From Sphingomonas sp. ID1715 (lineage in GTDB: Bacteria > Pseudomonadota > Alphaproteobacteria > Sphingomonadales > Sphingomonadaceae): a stretch of 64,000 nucleotides of DNA. Where the stretch lies: assembly GCF_013044515.1 (NCBI RefSeq), contig NZ_JABEPR010000001.1, positions 958,061 to 1,022,060 on the forward strand. The letters are read 5' to 3'. The notes below the pieces were generated by a model. It was not told the DNA's origin. It saw only the letters and a list, made by a program, of their open reading frames with translations, and did not search any database. Within the stretch, counting starts at the first letter, position 1; each line of letters begins with the position of its first letter. A program made the translations under genes and the position numbers. This document shows, piece after piece, positions 45,232-53,690 of the stretch.

Positions 45232-45333
45232 ATGACTGCAGAAGCTCTGCGCAGCACCGCGACCTGGCTCGCGGCGATGTTCGTCGGCACGATGTTCGTT
45301 GCCGCCACGACCTCGTTCGCCGGCCTCGCCTAA
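45232..45333 (+). CDS. 33-aa hydrophobic small protein
   Basis: ATG at 45232 behind AAAGGAAAGG opens a 33-codon frame (MTAEALRSTATWLAAMFVGT, MFVAATTSFAGLA). It is mostly one hydrophobic stretch of 20-25 residues and could be an embedded micro-membrane protein or a cleaved signal-like peptide. It stops nine bases before the stop codon of the convergent LytTR regulator. No family is known to me; the ribosome-binding site is strong. Confidence 0.55.
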   Translation: MTAEALRSTATWLAAMFVGTMFVAATTSFAGLA

Positions 45334-45341
45334 GTGCGCGG

Positions 45342-46109
45342 TTACGGGAGGCCCAGCTTGTCGGTCAGTGCATCGATATAGCTGGGCCCCACCTGCACAT
45401 GCGCGCCGTCGTCGAGCACCAGAGTGAGGCTCCGATTGGCGCGGCGGACTTCCGCCACTTTCTCCGGCCGCACAAAGGCCGAGCGATGCACCCGCATCAG
45501 CCCCGTCCCGTCCAATTTCTCTTCCAGCGCCGCCATCGTCGCGCGCAGCATGTGGCTGCGCGTCTCGGTATGCAGCAGGACATAGTCGCGCGCGGCCTCG
45601 ATCCAGCCGATCGATTCGATGGGGACCCAGCGATGGCCGTGTCGCTCCGGCACCCAGAAGCCGGCATCGTCGCTGCGGCTCGATCCGGTCTTTGAGCGCA
45701 GCGCCTCCACTTCCTCCAGCAGCTTGCCGCTCTGCTCAGCCTGTTCGCGCAATTCGCGGCGGCGGCGGGCGCGATTGACCGCCTGGCGCAGCCGGTCGAA
45801 GCGGACCGGCTTCAGCAGATAATCGGCGGCGTCCACCTCGAATGCGTCGGGCGCATAGTGTTCGTGGGCGGTGACGAAGATGATTTCCGGTCGCTTCTCC
45901 GGCTCCAGCGCGGCGGCGGTCCGCAGGCCGTTGCGGCCCGGCATCTGGATGTCGAGAATCACGAGATCGGGGGCGAGCGCCTCGATCTGCTCCAGCGCCA
46001 TGTCGCCGTCGGTTGCCTGCCCCGCGACTTCGACGTCTTCGATATCGGCGAATAGTGTGCGCAAGCGGTCGAGCGCCAGCGCTTCATCATCGACCAGCAA
46101 CACGCGCAT
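45342..46109 (-). CDS. LytTR-family response regulator
   Basis: The 255-aa product has an N-terminal receiver (MRVLLVDDEALALDRL; phosphoacceptor D in LVILDIQMPGRNG; K in LLKPVRF) and a C-terminal LytTR DNA-binding domain from about residue 150 (VPIESIGWIEAARDYVLLHT, RVHRSAFVRPEKV, VGPSYIDALTDKL). Such regulators bind direct repeats upstream of envelope or virulence genes. It is transcribed downstream of a LytS-type kinase 63 bases away and is its obvious cognate. A paralogous pair is at 55774-57632. Confidence 0.92.
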   Translation of the reverse strand: MRVLLVDDEALALDRLRTLFADIEDVEVAGQATDGDMALEQIEALAPDLVILDIQMPGRNGLRTAAALEPEKRPEIIFVTAHEHYAPDAFEVDAADYLLKPVRFDRLRQAVNRARRRRELREQAEQSGKLLEEVEALRSKTGSSRSDDAGFWVPERHGHRWVPIESIGWIEAARDYVLLHTETRSHMLRATMAALEEKLDGTGLMRVHRSAFVRPEKVAEVRRANRSLTLVLDDGAHVQVGPSYIDALTDKLGLP

Positions 46110-46172
46110 CTTGGCAATCCCCCGAGGCTTTTCCGGCTCTTATCGGACAGGCGGGGCGATCGCTCAAGGGCC

Positions 46173-47339
46173 TCAGCGCGTCTGGGGCGGGTCGACCGGC
46201 ATGCGGATCACCGAGGCATAGCCCGGATCTCGCGGTCCGGCGGCCACGGAGGCAAGCTCTCCGTAAAGCGCCGACAGCCGGCGGCGGACATTCTGCAGGC
46301 CTACGCCCGTCCCTCCCGCAGGCACCGCATTTGCCGCCCCACGTCCGTCATCCTCTACGGTCACGACCAGATCTTCGCCTTCGCGGCGCCCGGTGACGCG
46401 GATCACCACCGGGTCGCGCGACGGAGCGACGCCATATTTGATGGCATTCTCGACCAGCGGCTGGAGCAGGAAGCTGGGCACCGGCACGCTGCACGCATCG
46501 CTCGCGCAATCGATCTCGACGTGCAGCCGCTCCCCGAAGCGAATCGACTCGATCTCGAGATAATCCTCGATCAGCGTCAGTTCCTGATCGAGCGGCACCA
46601 GCTCGGTCGGGTCGGACGCGAGCGAGGCGCGCAGGAAGCTCGACAATTTGTCCGTCATCAGCTCGGCTTCGTCATTCCGCCGGGTCACGATCATCGCCGA
46701 GATCGCGTTCAAGGTGTTGAACAGGAAGTGCGGGTTGAGCTGGTAGCGCAAAGCCGCGAGCTGGGCATGCTGCGCGGCCGACAGTGCCTGCGCCAGCTCC
46801 TTCGCCTGAGAAAGCTCGTGCCGGCGCGAGTTGACGAGGTGAAACAGCGCCACGTTGACGCCGAACACGCAGACATAATTGAAAGTGGCGCGATAGGCGC
46901 GGCTGAGGTCGGTCGGCAGGTTTTCCCATGCCGTGTCGACGCGATTGGCGATCAGACCGGTGTAAAGCAGGTCGAAACAGACCTGCACCATGGCGGCCGC
47001 CAGCACCGCACCGCCGAGCGCGAGGATGCGCCGCGGCACCTCCCACTCCTCGGTCACCCGGAACAGGGCGAACAGCGGCATGGCGAGCGCCATCGACAGC
47101 AGCAGAGTCACTTCATCGAGCGCGACGCTAATCCAGCGCTCGCCCGGATGCCGGTCGAGCAGGATCGGCAGATAGATGATCGCGACGAAGGTCCAGAGCG
47201 CGATCGTCAGCAGGATCGCTTCGCGCCAGCCGGCGCCGCGACCCAGCCCGGCGTCGTGCGGCGCGGCCGTGATCGGCACGGGCGACGTACGCGGTGATGC
47301 AAGCAACGACATTCGGTCAGCCATCAACACCGTCGCCAA
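46173..47339 (-). CDS. LytS-family sensor histidine kinase
   Basis: The 388-aa kinase has about four transmembrane helices in residues 30-165, then the His_kinase domain with LRYQLNPHFLFNTLNAISAM (phospho-His in NPHFLFN) and an ATPase region with VENAIKYGV, VEDDGRGAANAVPAGGTGVGLQN. The family signals through its LytTR partner, which follows directly. The extracytoplasmic sensor part is minimal, so the signal is probably membrane-related. Start choice among the first ATGs (47339, 47324) is uncertain. Confidence 0.9.
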   Translation of the reverse strand: MATVLMADRMSLLASPRTSPVPITAAPHDAGLGRGAGWREAILLTIALWTFVAIIYLPILLDRHPGERWISVALDEVTLLLSMALAMPLFALFRVTEEWEVPRRILALGGAVLAAAMVQVCFDLLYTGLIANRVDTAWENLPTDLSRAYRATFNYVCVFGVNVALFHLVNSRRHELSQAKELAQALSAAQHAQLAALRYQLNPHFLFNTLNAISAMIVTRRNDEAELMTDKLSSFLRASLASDPTELVPLDQELTLIEDYLEIESIRFGERLHVEIDCASDACSVPVPSFLLQPLVENAIKYGVAPSRDPVVIRVTGRREGEDLVVTVEDDGRGAANAVPAGGTGVGLQNVRRRLSALYGELASVAAGPRDPGYASVIRMPVDPPQTR

Positions 47340-47453
47340 AACCGAATTGCCCCACTCGAGTCGCCCAGCGGATCAGGCTGAGGGGATCGCCGCTGCCCGA
47401 CCATGGCCGCGGGACGAAACTGCCATGCAGCGCGACGAGGACGCGCCCGGTCA

Positions 47454-48350
47454 TCATGCCGCGGCGAAGGCGGCAAGCGCCGCGCGCGCGATCGGCGCGC
47501 CCCATTCCTGCACGAAATGCCCCGCTTCGGGGACGATCATCGGCTCGGGGCAGCCACGGATGTAGCGGCGGACGCCCTGCATGGCGTCGACCGAGATGAC
47601 CGGATCGGCGCCACCGACGGCCATGAAGCTCTGGCCCTGCCAGTCTCTGCTCCACCAGTCGCGTGCCTGGCGCGAGATTTCGGCACCCGAAGCATCCAGC
47701 CGATCCGGCACGAGCTCGGGGAAGCGGCGCACCCCGGCCTTGTACCGCATGTCGGGATAAGGTGCGGCATAGGCTGCGGCTTCGGCGTCGCTCAGGATCG
47801 GCGTCGCCCGCTGCATCAGCGCCTGGATATCGAGATCGGGCTGCGAGCGGTTATAAGCCTTCCACGCCTCGAAGCCGGGACCGAGCGGACGGTCGCCGGT
47901 CGCAAAGCCCGTATTCATCACGATCAGCCGCTCGTAACGCTCCGGCGCCGCCATCGGCAGGGTCAGTCCCAGCAGCCCGCCCCAATCCTGGCACACCAGA
48001 GTGACGCGCCTCAGATCGAGCGCCTCGACCAGCGCCAGCAGTGCACCGCGGTGGAAATCGAACGTATAGACCTGATCGTCGACCGGCTTGTCCGACCGGC
48101 CAAAGCCAAACAGGTCTGGCGCGATGACGCGGCCGACTTCGGCGAATACCGGCAGCATCTTGCGGTAGAGATAGGACCAACTGGGCTGACCGTGCAGGCA
48201 AAGGAAGACAGGGCCATCGCTCCGGCCCTCGTCGAGATAGTGAATGCGGAGCCCTTCATAGCCAGGCAGGTCCTCGCGATAATGAGGCGCAAAGGGATAG
48301 CCGGGCAGCCCTTCGAACCGTTCGTCCGGCGTGCGCAATGCTTCGATCAT
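47454..48350 (-). CDS. Haloalkane dehalogenase (HLD-I type alpha/beta hydrolase)
   Basis: The 298-aa product starts at ATG 48350. The nucleophile aspartate lies in LVCQDWGGLLG, and LHGQPSWSYLYRKML supplies the halide-stabilising W after the oxyanion motif, both diagnostic of haloalkane dehalogenases rather than generic esterases or epoxide hydrolases (which have different oxyanion partners). The acid is probably D in VGGADPVIS and the base H in PEAGHFVQEWG. Length fits subfamily HLD-I. It hydrolyses carbon-halogen bonds to alcohols. The upstream part of the open frame overlaps tRNA-Gly and is not coding. Confidence 0.85.
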   Translation of the reverse strand: MIEALRTPDERFEGLPGYPFAPHYREDLPGYEGLRIHYLDEGRSDGPVFLCLHGQPSWSYLYRKMLPVFAEVGRVIAPDLFGFGRSDKPVDDQVYTFDFHRGALLALVEALDLRRVTLVCQDWGGLLGLTLPMAAPERYERLIVMNTGFATGDRPLGPGFEAWKAYNRSQPDLDIQALMQRATPILSDAEAAAYAAPYPDMRYKAGVRRFPELVPDRLDASGAEISRQARDWWSRDWQGQSFMAVGGADPVISVDAMQGVRRYIRGCPEPMIVPEAGHFVQEWGAPIARAALAAFAAA

Positions 48351-48428
48351 CGGCCGCTCCCGTGTCGCATCGCGCCGATATGCCGGTTGACGAGCGCGCC
48401 GTCCACGTGGCAGTCGCGCGGGGCTGGT

Positions 48429-48502
48429 GCGGGTATAGCACAATGGTAGTGCAGCAGCCTTCCAAGCTGAATACACGGGTTCGATTCCCGTTACCCGCTC
48501 CA
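48429..48502 (+). tRNA. tRNA-Gly(TCC)
   Basis: The 74-base gene pairs GCGGGTA with TACCCGC; the anticodon loop CTTCCAA gives anticodon TCC, reading GGA/GGG glycine codons. The T arm is GGGTTCGATTCCCG. CCA is encoded (48500-48502). Confidence 0.95.
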
Positions 48503-48510
48503 GCCCTTCG

Positions 48511-49509
48511 TCAGAACAGGCGCGTGAGGGCGTAGAAGAGCGCGCCGACGGCGGCCGATGCCGGGATGGTGATCAGCCACGCGATCACGATCCGACCCGC
48601 CACGCCCCAGCGCACCGCCGAAGCGCGCCGCGCTGCGCCGACGCCTACCACGCACCCGGTGATGGTGTGGGTGGTCGAAACGGGAATGCCGAAGGCGGTG
48701 GCCGCGAACAGCATGATCGACCCGCCCGCCGAGGCGCTGAAGCCCTGGTGGTGGGACAGCTTGGTGATCCGCGTGCCCATCGTCTCGATGATCTTCCATC
48801 CGCCCGACAAGGTACCGAGCGCGATCGCGGTATAGCAGCTCAGCACCACCCAGCCGGGCACGTGGAACTCGCCGCCCAGCATGCCTTGCGAATAAAGCAG
48901 CACCGTGATGATACCCATCGTCTTCTGGGCGTCGTTGGCGCCATGGCCGAGCGAATAGGCGGCCGAGGACAGCAGATGCAGCTTCTTGAACACGCCTTCG
49001 GCACGCTGGGCCGCGGCGCGAAAGAACAGCCAGGAAGTGATCAGCATGATCAGCATCGACACGAGCAGGCCGATGGTCGGCGACAGCACGATCGCCGACG
49101 CCGTCTTCACCACGCCTGACCAGACGATGCCGTCGAAGCCGGCCTTGGTCAGCCCTGCGCCGATCAATCCACCGATCAGCGCATGGCTGGACGATGACGG
49201 AATGCCCTTCACCCAAGTGAGCACGTTCCAGAACATGGCGCCAACCAGCGCGCCGAAGATCACCTGCGGATCGACGATGTCCTTGTCGATGATCCCCTTG
49301 CCGATCGTCTCCGCGACCTTCAGCCCGAAGATAAAATAGGCCGCGAAGTTGAAGAAGGCGGCGAACAGCACCGCGTGCACAGGCGACAGCAGCCGCGTCG
49401 ACACGACGGTCGCGATCGAGTTCGCCGCGTCATGCAGGCCATTGAGGAAATCGAAGGCGAGCGCCAGCGCGATCAGTCCGATCAGCAGCGGCAGAGCGAT
49501 GGTCGTCAT
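48511..49509 (-). CDS. PiT-family inorganic phosphate transporter
   Basis: The 332-aa membrane protein imports phosphate by cation symport. The two PiT repeats are visible: ALAFDFLNGLHDAANSIATVVSTRLL in the first half and SLGHGANDAQKTMGIITV in the second, each with the D/N-rich pore motif. PVSTTHTITGCVVGVGAARR is the second family signature near the C-terminus. Its ATG overlaps the DUF47 stop by one base (TGATG), so the two are translated together, as is common for Pit plus its accessory protein. Confidence 0.94.
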   Translation of the reverse strand: MTTIALPLLIGLIALALAFDFLNGLHDAANSIATVVSTRLLSPVHAVLFAAFFNFAAYFIFGLKVAETIGKGIIDKDIVDPQVIFGALVGAMFWNVLTWVKGIPSSSSHALIGGLIGAGLTKAGFDGIVWSGVVKTASAIVLSPTIGLLVSMLIMLITSWLFFRAAAQRAEGVFKKLHLLSSAAYSLGHGANDAQKTMGIITVLLYSQGMLGGEFHVPGWVVLSCYTAIALGTLSGGWKIIETMGTRITKLSHHQGFSASAGGSIMLFAATAFGIPVSTTHTITGCVVGVGAARRASAVRWGVAGRIVIAWLITIPASAAVGALFYALTRLF

Positions 49510-50573
49510 CAGGCGTGGTCGATCACCAGCCCGTCAATCTCGTTCGCGACGTCCTCGAACCGGTCGACCACGCGTTCGAGATGGCTGTAGATCTCGCGAT
49601 TGACGACGAAGCAGAGCGGGTCGTCGGCGCCCTTTTCCTTGTAGAGCCGCTTAAGGCCTGCCGCGTGGATGTCGTCCGCCTGGCCCTCGAGCCGGACCAG
49701 CCGCTCGGTCAGTTGATGCAGCCGAGCCGCGTTCGGCTTGATGTCGCGCAGCAGCGGCAAAGCTTCGGCGGTGACACGCGCGCAATCGACGATGATCGCC
49801 GCCATGTCGCGCATTTCGTTGTCGAACTCCTTGACCTCATACAGGCTGACCGCGCCGGCGGTCTGCTGCATCTGGTCGATGGCGTCGTCCATCGATCCGA
49901 TCAGGCTGATGATCGCCGAGCGATCGAACGGCGTCAGGAAGGTGCGGCGGACGGTCTGGAGCACCTCGCGGATGATCTCGTCCGCCTCATGCTCCCGCTC
50001 TTCGATCTCGCGGATGTGATCGGGCATGCCGGCGCCGCCCTGGAGCAGGCGCACCAGCGCATCGCTGCCCGCGAGCAGGGTCGCGCCATGCGCTTCGAAC
50101 AGGGCGAAGAAATTCCCCTGTTTCGGCATCAGCGTCTGGAACCAGTGAAACATGCCCTGCCTCGTCTTCTGACCGATCGCCGCCGGCGCCAGCCCGAACG
50201 ATCGCGGCGCCGCTACGTCCAACGCGCGAAAGGATCGAATGATCTCCTTGAGCGCTGGCTCCTGCACCGCGTCCGCCGCCTCGCGCAACGGGAACCAGCG
50301 CCGTTCGCGCTCGTCGTCCTCGTCCCACTCGTCCAGCTCTTCGGTGACAGCAATCGGGAAGACCTCTACATCGACCATTACGGATGCGCCAGTCCGCTTG
50401 CGCTTGCGGTAGCGGTAGCTGCCGATCGAGGCGGGGCAAGCGCCGCCGCGCACGCCCGCTTCTTCCAGCGCCTCGTGCGCGGCGGAGTCATGCGCGCTCA
50501 ATCCTTCGACGAGGTTGCCCTTGGGCAGGACCCAGCGACGGGTCTGGCGGGACGTCACCAGCAGGACGGACAC
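49509..50573 (-). CDS. NUDIX-like domain fused to a DUF47 (PhoU-like) Pit accessory protein
   Basis: One open frame encodes 354 aa. Residues 141-354 (from MFHWFQTLMPKQGNFFALFE) are a complete DUF47 protein with the usual REIEEREHEADEIIREVL and SLIGSMDDAIDQMQ motifs; such proteins regulate the partner PiT transporter. Residues 1-140 resemble a NUDIX hydrolase (LLVTSRQTRRWVLPKGNLVE), but the Nudix box is altered: Leu replaces the first Glu and His replaces the Arg (G-x5-L-x7-HE-x2-EEAG). Similarity continues upstream of the GTG at 50573 (reading IRQIAALPYR) without any ATG, GTG or TTG before an in-frame TGA. An ATG with GAGG upstream at 50153 could start DUF47 alone. Either a true fusion or a decaying NUDIX gene read into DUF47. 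Confidence 0.8.
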   Translation of the reverse strand: MSVLLVTSRQTRRWVLPKGNLVEGLSAHDSAAHEALEEAGVRGGACPASIGSYRYRKRKRTGASVMVDVEVFPIAVTEELDEWDEDDERERRWFPLREAADAVQEPALKEIIRSFRALDVAAPRSFGLAPAAIGQKTRQGMFHWFQTLMPKQGNFFALFEAHGATLLAGSDALVRLLQGGAGMPDHIREIEEREHEADEIIREVLQTVRRTFLTPFDRSAIISLIGSMDDAIDQMQQTAGAVSLYEVKEFDNEMRDMAAIIVDCARVTAEALPLLRDIKPNAARLHQLTERLVRLEGQADDIHAAGLKRLYKEKGADDPLCFVVNREIYSHLERVVDRFEDVANEIDGLVIDHA

Positions 50574-50785
50574 GGCCGCGTCGACGGCTGAGGTCCCGGT
50601 GCGGTATGGCAGGGCAGCGATCTGGCGAATGTCGGCGGTCCAATATGTTAGCCGTTGAGTTCAGTCGCTGTAACAAACTGGAAACATTCGTCGCAAGCGC
50701 CGTGAGCGGTTCATCCCCAGCGGCAATCAAATCTTAGCCACTGCGCCGTTATCCATCTGCAACACGCGTTAAGGAGTGCGGTTGC

Positions 50786-51466
50786 ATGAGCATGATGGAG
50801 GTCGGCGCGGGGCGGGGGCGGTTCATTGTTCCCGGGAACGCTCGCGAGACGACCGAGTTCTTCGACACGCTCTACTGCCTTGAGCCGCAGGACCTGGGCA
50901 AGCTGCCGCACGGCAGCGACGCCGCACAGACCGCGGCTGCCATCATGCTCGCCGCTGCGCAGGAGTTTGCGGTGGTAGCGCTCGCCGACCTGTTCCCCTT
51001 CTGGCGCCGGCCGGTTTCGGACCGCGTGGCACTCGCGAGCCTCGCGTTCGTGGCGACAGGCATCGAGCGGGCCTGCGCCTCGGAACGCCCGGGCCGCGAA
51101 CGCTTCGCTGCAATCAACGGGGGCCTCGAACTTATCTGCGGCTTTGCGGCCGGTCTCGATGGCGCCGACCGCCGCCTCGACCTCGCCTTCTTCGCCCAGA
51201 GCTTCGACGCCGCCCGCCGCAGCGCTATGCCCGACGAATCTGCTCAGCTGATGTGCGACGCGCTGATGGAGCTTCTCATCGACGCGGCCCATCTGCCGGA
51301 TCATGGGATGCGCATCGCCCTTCTGATCCGCACCGCAGTCGAGCGCCTGCAGGATCTCGTCTCGATCGCCGCAGGGCAGCTGGTCGCGTGCTGGCCGAAC
51401 GATGCGACAGATCGCGACAATATCTTTGCCCGGCTGACAAAAACGGGCGACGGGTCGGATAGATAA
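50786..51466 (+). CDS. Hypothetical protein, helical, unknown family
   Basis: The 226-aa product starts at ATG 50786 behind AAGGAG. It is Ala-rich and helical (DAAQTAAAIMLAAAQEFAVV, FVATGIERACASERPG, LMELLIDAAHLPDHGMRIAL) with no signal peptide, membrane segment or metal motif I recognise. It diverges from the phosphate-uptake pair across 212 bases. The composition looks like a regulatory or adaptor helical bundle, but no function can be assigned. A later ATG (50792 or 50795) is possible. Confidence 0.65.
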   Translation: MSMMEVGAGRGRFIVPGNARETTEFFDTLYCLEPQDLGKLPHGSDAAQTAAAIMLAAAQEFAVVALADLFPFWRRPVSDRVALASLAFVATGIERACASERPGRERFAAINGGLELICGFAAGLDGADRRLDLAFFAQSFDAARRSAMPDESAQLMCDALMELLIDAAHLPDHGMRIALLIRTAVERLQDLVSIAAGQLVACWPNDATDRDNIFARLTKTGDGSDR

Positions 51467-51630
51467 GGACCGGGCACAGGATCGTCCCGGCTACGCAGCT
51501 TGCCCGGATGCTCCTCCGGCCGCCCGCGCCCTCCCCCTGTGGCGCGGCCGTCGGGAAGAGCACGGGCGGGGCCTTTACGGGCCTCGCCCGTTTTCGCATG
51601 GGCGGATGAGATTGGGCGCGGAGTTTGGGT

Positions 51631-52353
51631 TTGGACGATAAGCCGCACATCCTGCTGGTCGATGACGAGCGCTCGATCCGCGAGCCGCTCGCGACCTATC
51701 TCACCCGCAACGGCTTTCGGGTGACCCAGGCGGGGGACGCAGGCCAGGCCCGCGAGCGGCTGCACGGCTATGCCATAGACCTCGTCATCCTCGACGTCAT
51801 GATGCCGGGCGAAGACGGGCTCAGCCTCTGCCGCCATATTCGCGAAACCTCCGACCTGCCCGTCATCCTGCTCACCGCCATGGCGGAGGAGACGGATCGG
51901 ATCGTCGGCCTCGAAATGGGCGCGGACGATTATGTCGTGAAACCGTTCAGCCCGCGCGAGCTCATTGCTCGCATCAAGGTCGTCTTGCGCCGGATGGGCC
52001 GCGGCGGCGGCGTGAAGCAACGCGCGCCGGAGACCGGCAGCTATGCCTTTTCCGGCTGGGTGCTGAAGGCCGGGGAGCGCGGCCTGGTCGACCCGGACGG
52101 GGTGTCGGTCCCGCTGTCCACCGGCGAATTCAACCTGATGCTCGCCTTTGCGACACACCCGCACCAGGTGCTCAGCCGCGACCAGTTGCTCGATCTTGCC
52201 TATGGCCGTGAAGCACATGCCTTCGATCGCGCGATCGACAATCACATCAGCCGGCTGCGGCGCAAGATCGAAGCCGACCCTAAGAATCCGGCGCTGATCA
52301 AGACGGTGTGGGGGGGCGGCTATACGCTGGCCGCCGACGTGACGCGCCTTTGA
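51631..52353 (+). CDS. OmpR-family response regulator
   Basis: The 240-aa product starts at TTG 51631, six bases after GGAG. The receiver domain has ILLVDDERSIREPLATYL, phosphoacceptor in LVILDVMMPGEDGLSLC, T in LLTAMAEE and K in VVKPFSPRELIARI. The winged-helix domain has PLSTGEFNLMLAFATHPHQVLSR, AFDRAIDNHISRLRRKIE and VWGGGYTL. It overlaps its histidine kinase gene as TTGA. The target genes are unknown; it heads a nine-kilobase block of regulators. Confidence 0.92.
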   Translation: MDDKPHILLVDDERSIREPLATYLTRNGFRVTQAGDAGQARERLHGYAIDLVILDVMMPGEDGLSLCRHIRETSDLPVILLTAMAEETDRIVGLEMGADDYVVKPFSPRELIARIKVVLRRMGRGGGVKQRAPETGSYAFSGWVLKAGERGLVDPDGVSVPLSTGEFNLMLAFATHPHQVLSRDQLLDLAYGREAHAFDRAIDNHISRLRRKIEADPKNPALIKTVWGGGYTLAADVTRL

Positions 52354-53690
52354 AGCGGTTCTGGCCCAAGAGCCTCGGCGCGCAGCTTGCCCTGCTGGTG
52401 GCGCTGGCGCTCGGGGTCGCCCAGGCCGTTAACTTCGCGCTGCTGCTGCAGGCGACAGAGCGGCAAAATTACGGACAGACGGCCACGCTGGCGGTCGCCC
52501 GGCTCGCCGAAGCGGTGCAACGGACGCGGACCGGCCAGACCACGCCGGAGATGATGCGTGGCTCGCTCGCCACCAATACCAGCCCAATCACCACCGGCAT
52601 GAAGCTGAAGCCGGAACTCGTCGGCTATGCGCGCGAGATGCTGGCGCAGGTCGGCATCCATGTCGGCGCGATCAAGGCCGCGGAAGTGCCCGCCCGCGAG
52701 TTCCAGGTCCAGGTCGACGGACAGGGGCGGCTGCTGCGCAAGGCGGCCGTGCTGCAGCGGCGGGTGATCGTCGTTTCGGCGGAGATACAGTCGGGGCGCT
52801 GGATCACCACCGCCGCCCCGCTGCCGCCGCTCAACCCGGGCGTGTTCGGCTGGCTGATCTTCCAGACCTTTGTGCTCTACGGCTTCGTGCTGCTGACGGT
52901 CTTGTGGGTCGGCGGTCGCCTCGCCCGCCCGCTCGCCGAACTGCGCCACGCCGCCGAGCGCTTCGACCGTCGCAGCGCGCCGCAACCGATCGAGGAACAA
53001 GGCCCGGCCGATATTCGCCGGCTGATCGCCGCCTTCAACACGATGCGGACGCGGATCACCGCCATGCTGGACGAGAAGGACCGGATGCTGGGCGCGATCG
53101 GCCACGACCTTCGCACCCCGCTCGCTTCGCTCCGCGTGCGGACCGAGCTGGTCGAAGACGATGCCGAGCGCGCGCGGATGGCGACGACCATCGACGACAT
53201 GAACCGCACGCTCGACGACATCCTGTCGCTCGCCCGGCTCGGCCGCCCGAGCGAGCCTGAGCAGCGGGTCGATCTCCCCGCCCTGATCGACAGCGTCGTC
53301 GAAGAGTTCGAGGATCTGGGCGCGGACGTCACGGTCGAGGAGGCGGATCGGCTGACCGTCCCGATGCGGCCCAATCTGATCAAGCGCGCGCTTCGGAACC
53401 TCATCGAGAACGCCCTGAAATATGGCTCGTGCGCGCGGGTGCGCGTGCGCCCGGATGGCGGCGATGCGCTCGTCGAGGTGGACGACGATGGACCGGGCAT
53501 CCCACCCGAAGAGATCGAGCGCATGTTCGAAGCGTTCACCCGCCTCGAAGCATCGCGCAGCCGCGACACCGGCGGAACGGGCCTCGGCCTCGCTCTCGCT
53601 CGCGCGATCGTGGACGCGCATGGCGGCACGCTGATCCTCGCCAATCGCGGGGAGGGCGGCCTGCGCGCGACAATGCGCCTGCCACTTTAG
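52350..53690 (+). CDS. HAMP-type sensor histidine kinase, partner of the OmpR regulator
   Basis: The 446-aa kinase starts at TTG 52350, overlapping the regulator's stop. A helix at about residues 12-34, a ~110-residue periplasmic region, a second helix at about 165-185, a HAMP-like linker and the HisKA domain with AIGHDLRTPLASLRVRTELV (phospho-His) follow. The ATPase part shows LIENALKYGSC, VDDDGPGIPPEEIERMFE and GGTGLGLALARAIVDAHGG. The sensing domain is not recognisable. Its stop overlaps the convergent NarL-type regulator, leaving no terminator between them. Confidence 0.92.
   Translation: MKRFWPKSLGAQLALLVALALGVAQAVNFALLLQATERQNYGQTATLAVARLAEAVQRTRTGQTTPEMMRGSLATNTSPITTGMKLKPELVGYAREMLAQVGIHVGAIKAAEVPAREFQVQVDGQGRLLRKAAVLQRRVIVVSAEIQSGRWITTAAPLPPLNPGVFGWLIFQTFVLYGFVLLTVLWVGGRLARPLAELRHAAERFDRRSAPQPIEEQGPADIRRLIAAFNTMRTRITAMLDEKDRMLGAIGHDLRTPLASLRVRTELVEDDAERARMATTIDDMNRTLDDILSLARLGRPSEPEQRVDLPALIDSVVEEFEDLGADVTVEEADRLTVPMRPNLIKRALRNLIENALKYGSCARVRVRPDGGDALVEVDDDGPGIPPEEIERMFEAFTRLEASRSRDTGGTGLGLALARAIVDAHGGTLILANRGEGGLRATMRLPL

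Noticed and set aside
50668..50685. Pho-box-like direct repeat CTGTAAC/CTGGAAA upstream of the DUF47-PiT pair
   Set aside because: The two halves are spaced 10 bp instead of the 11 bp of the PhoB box and only 4-5 of 7 bases match in each half. Not strong enough to list as an operator.
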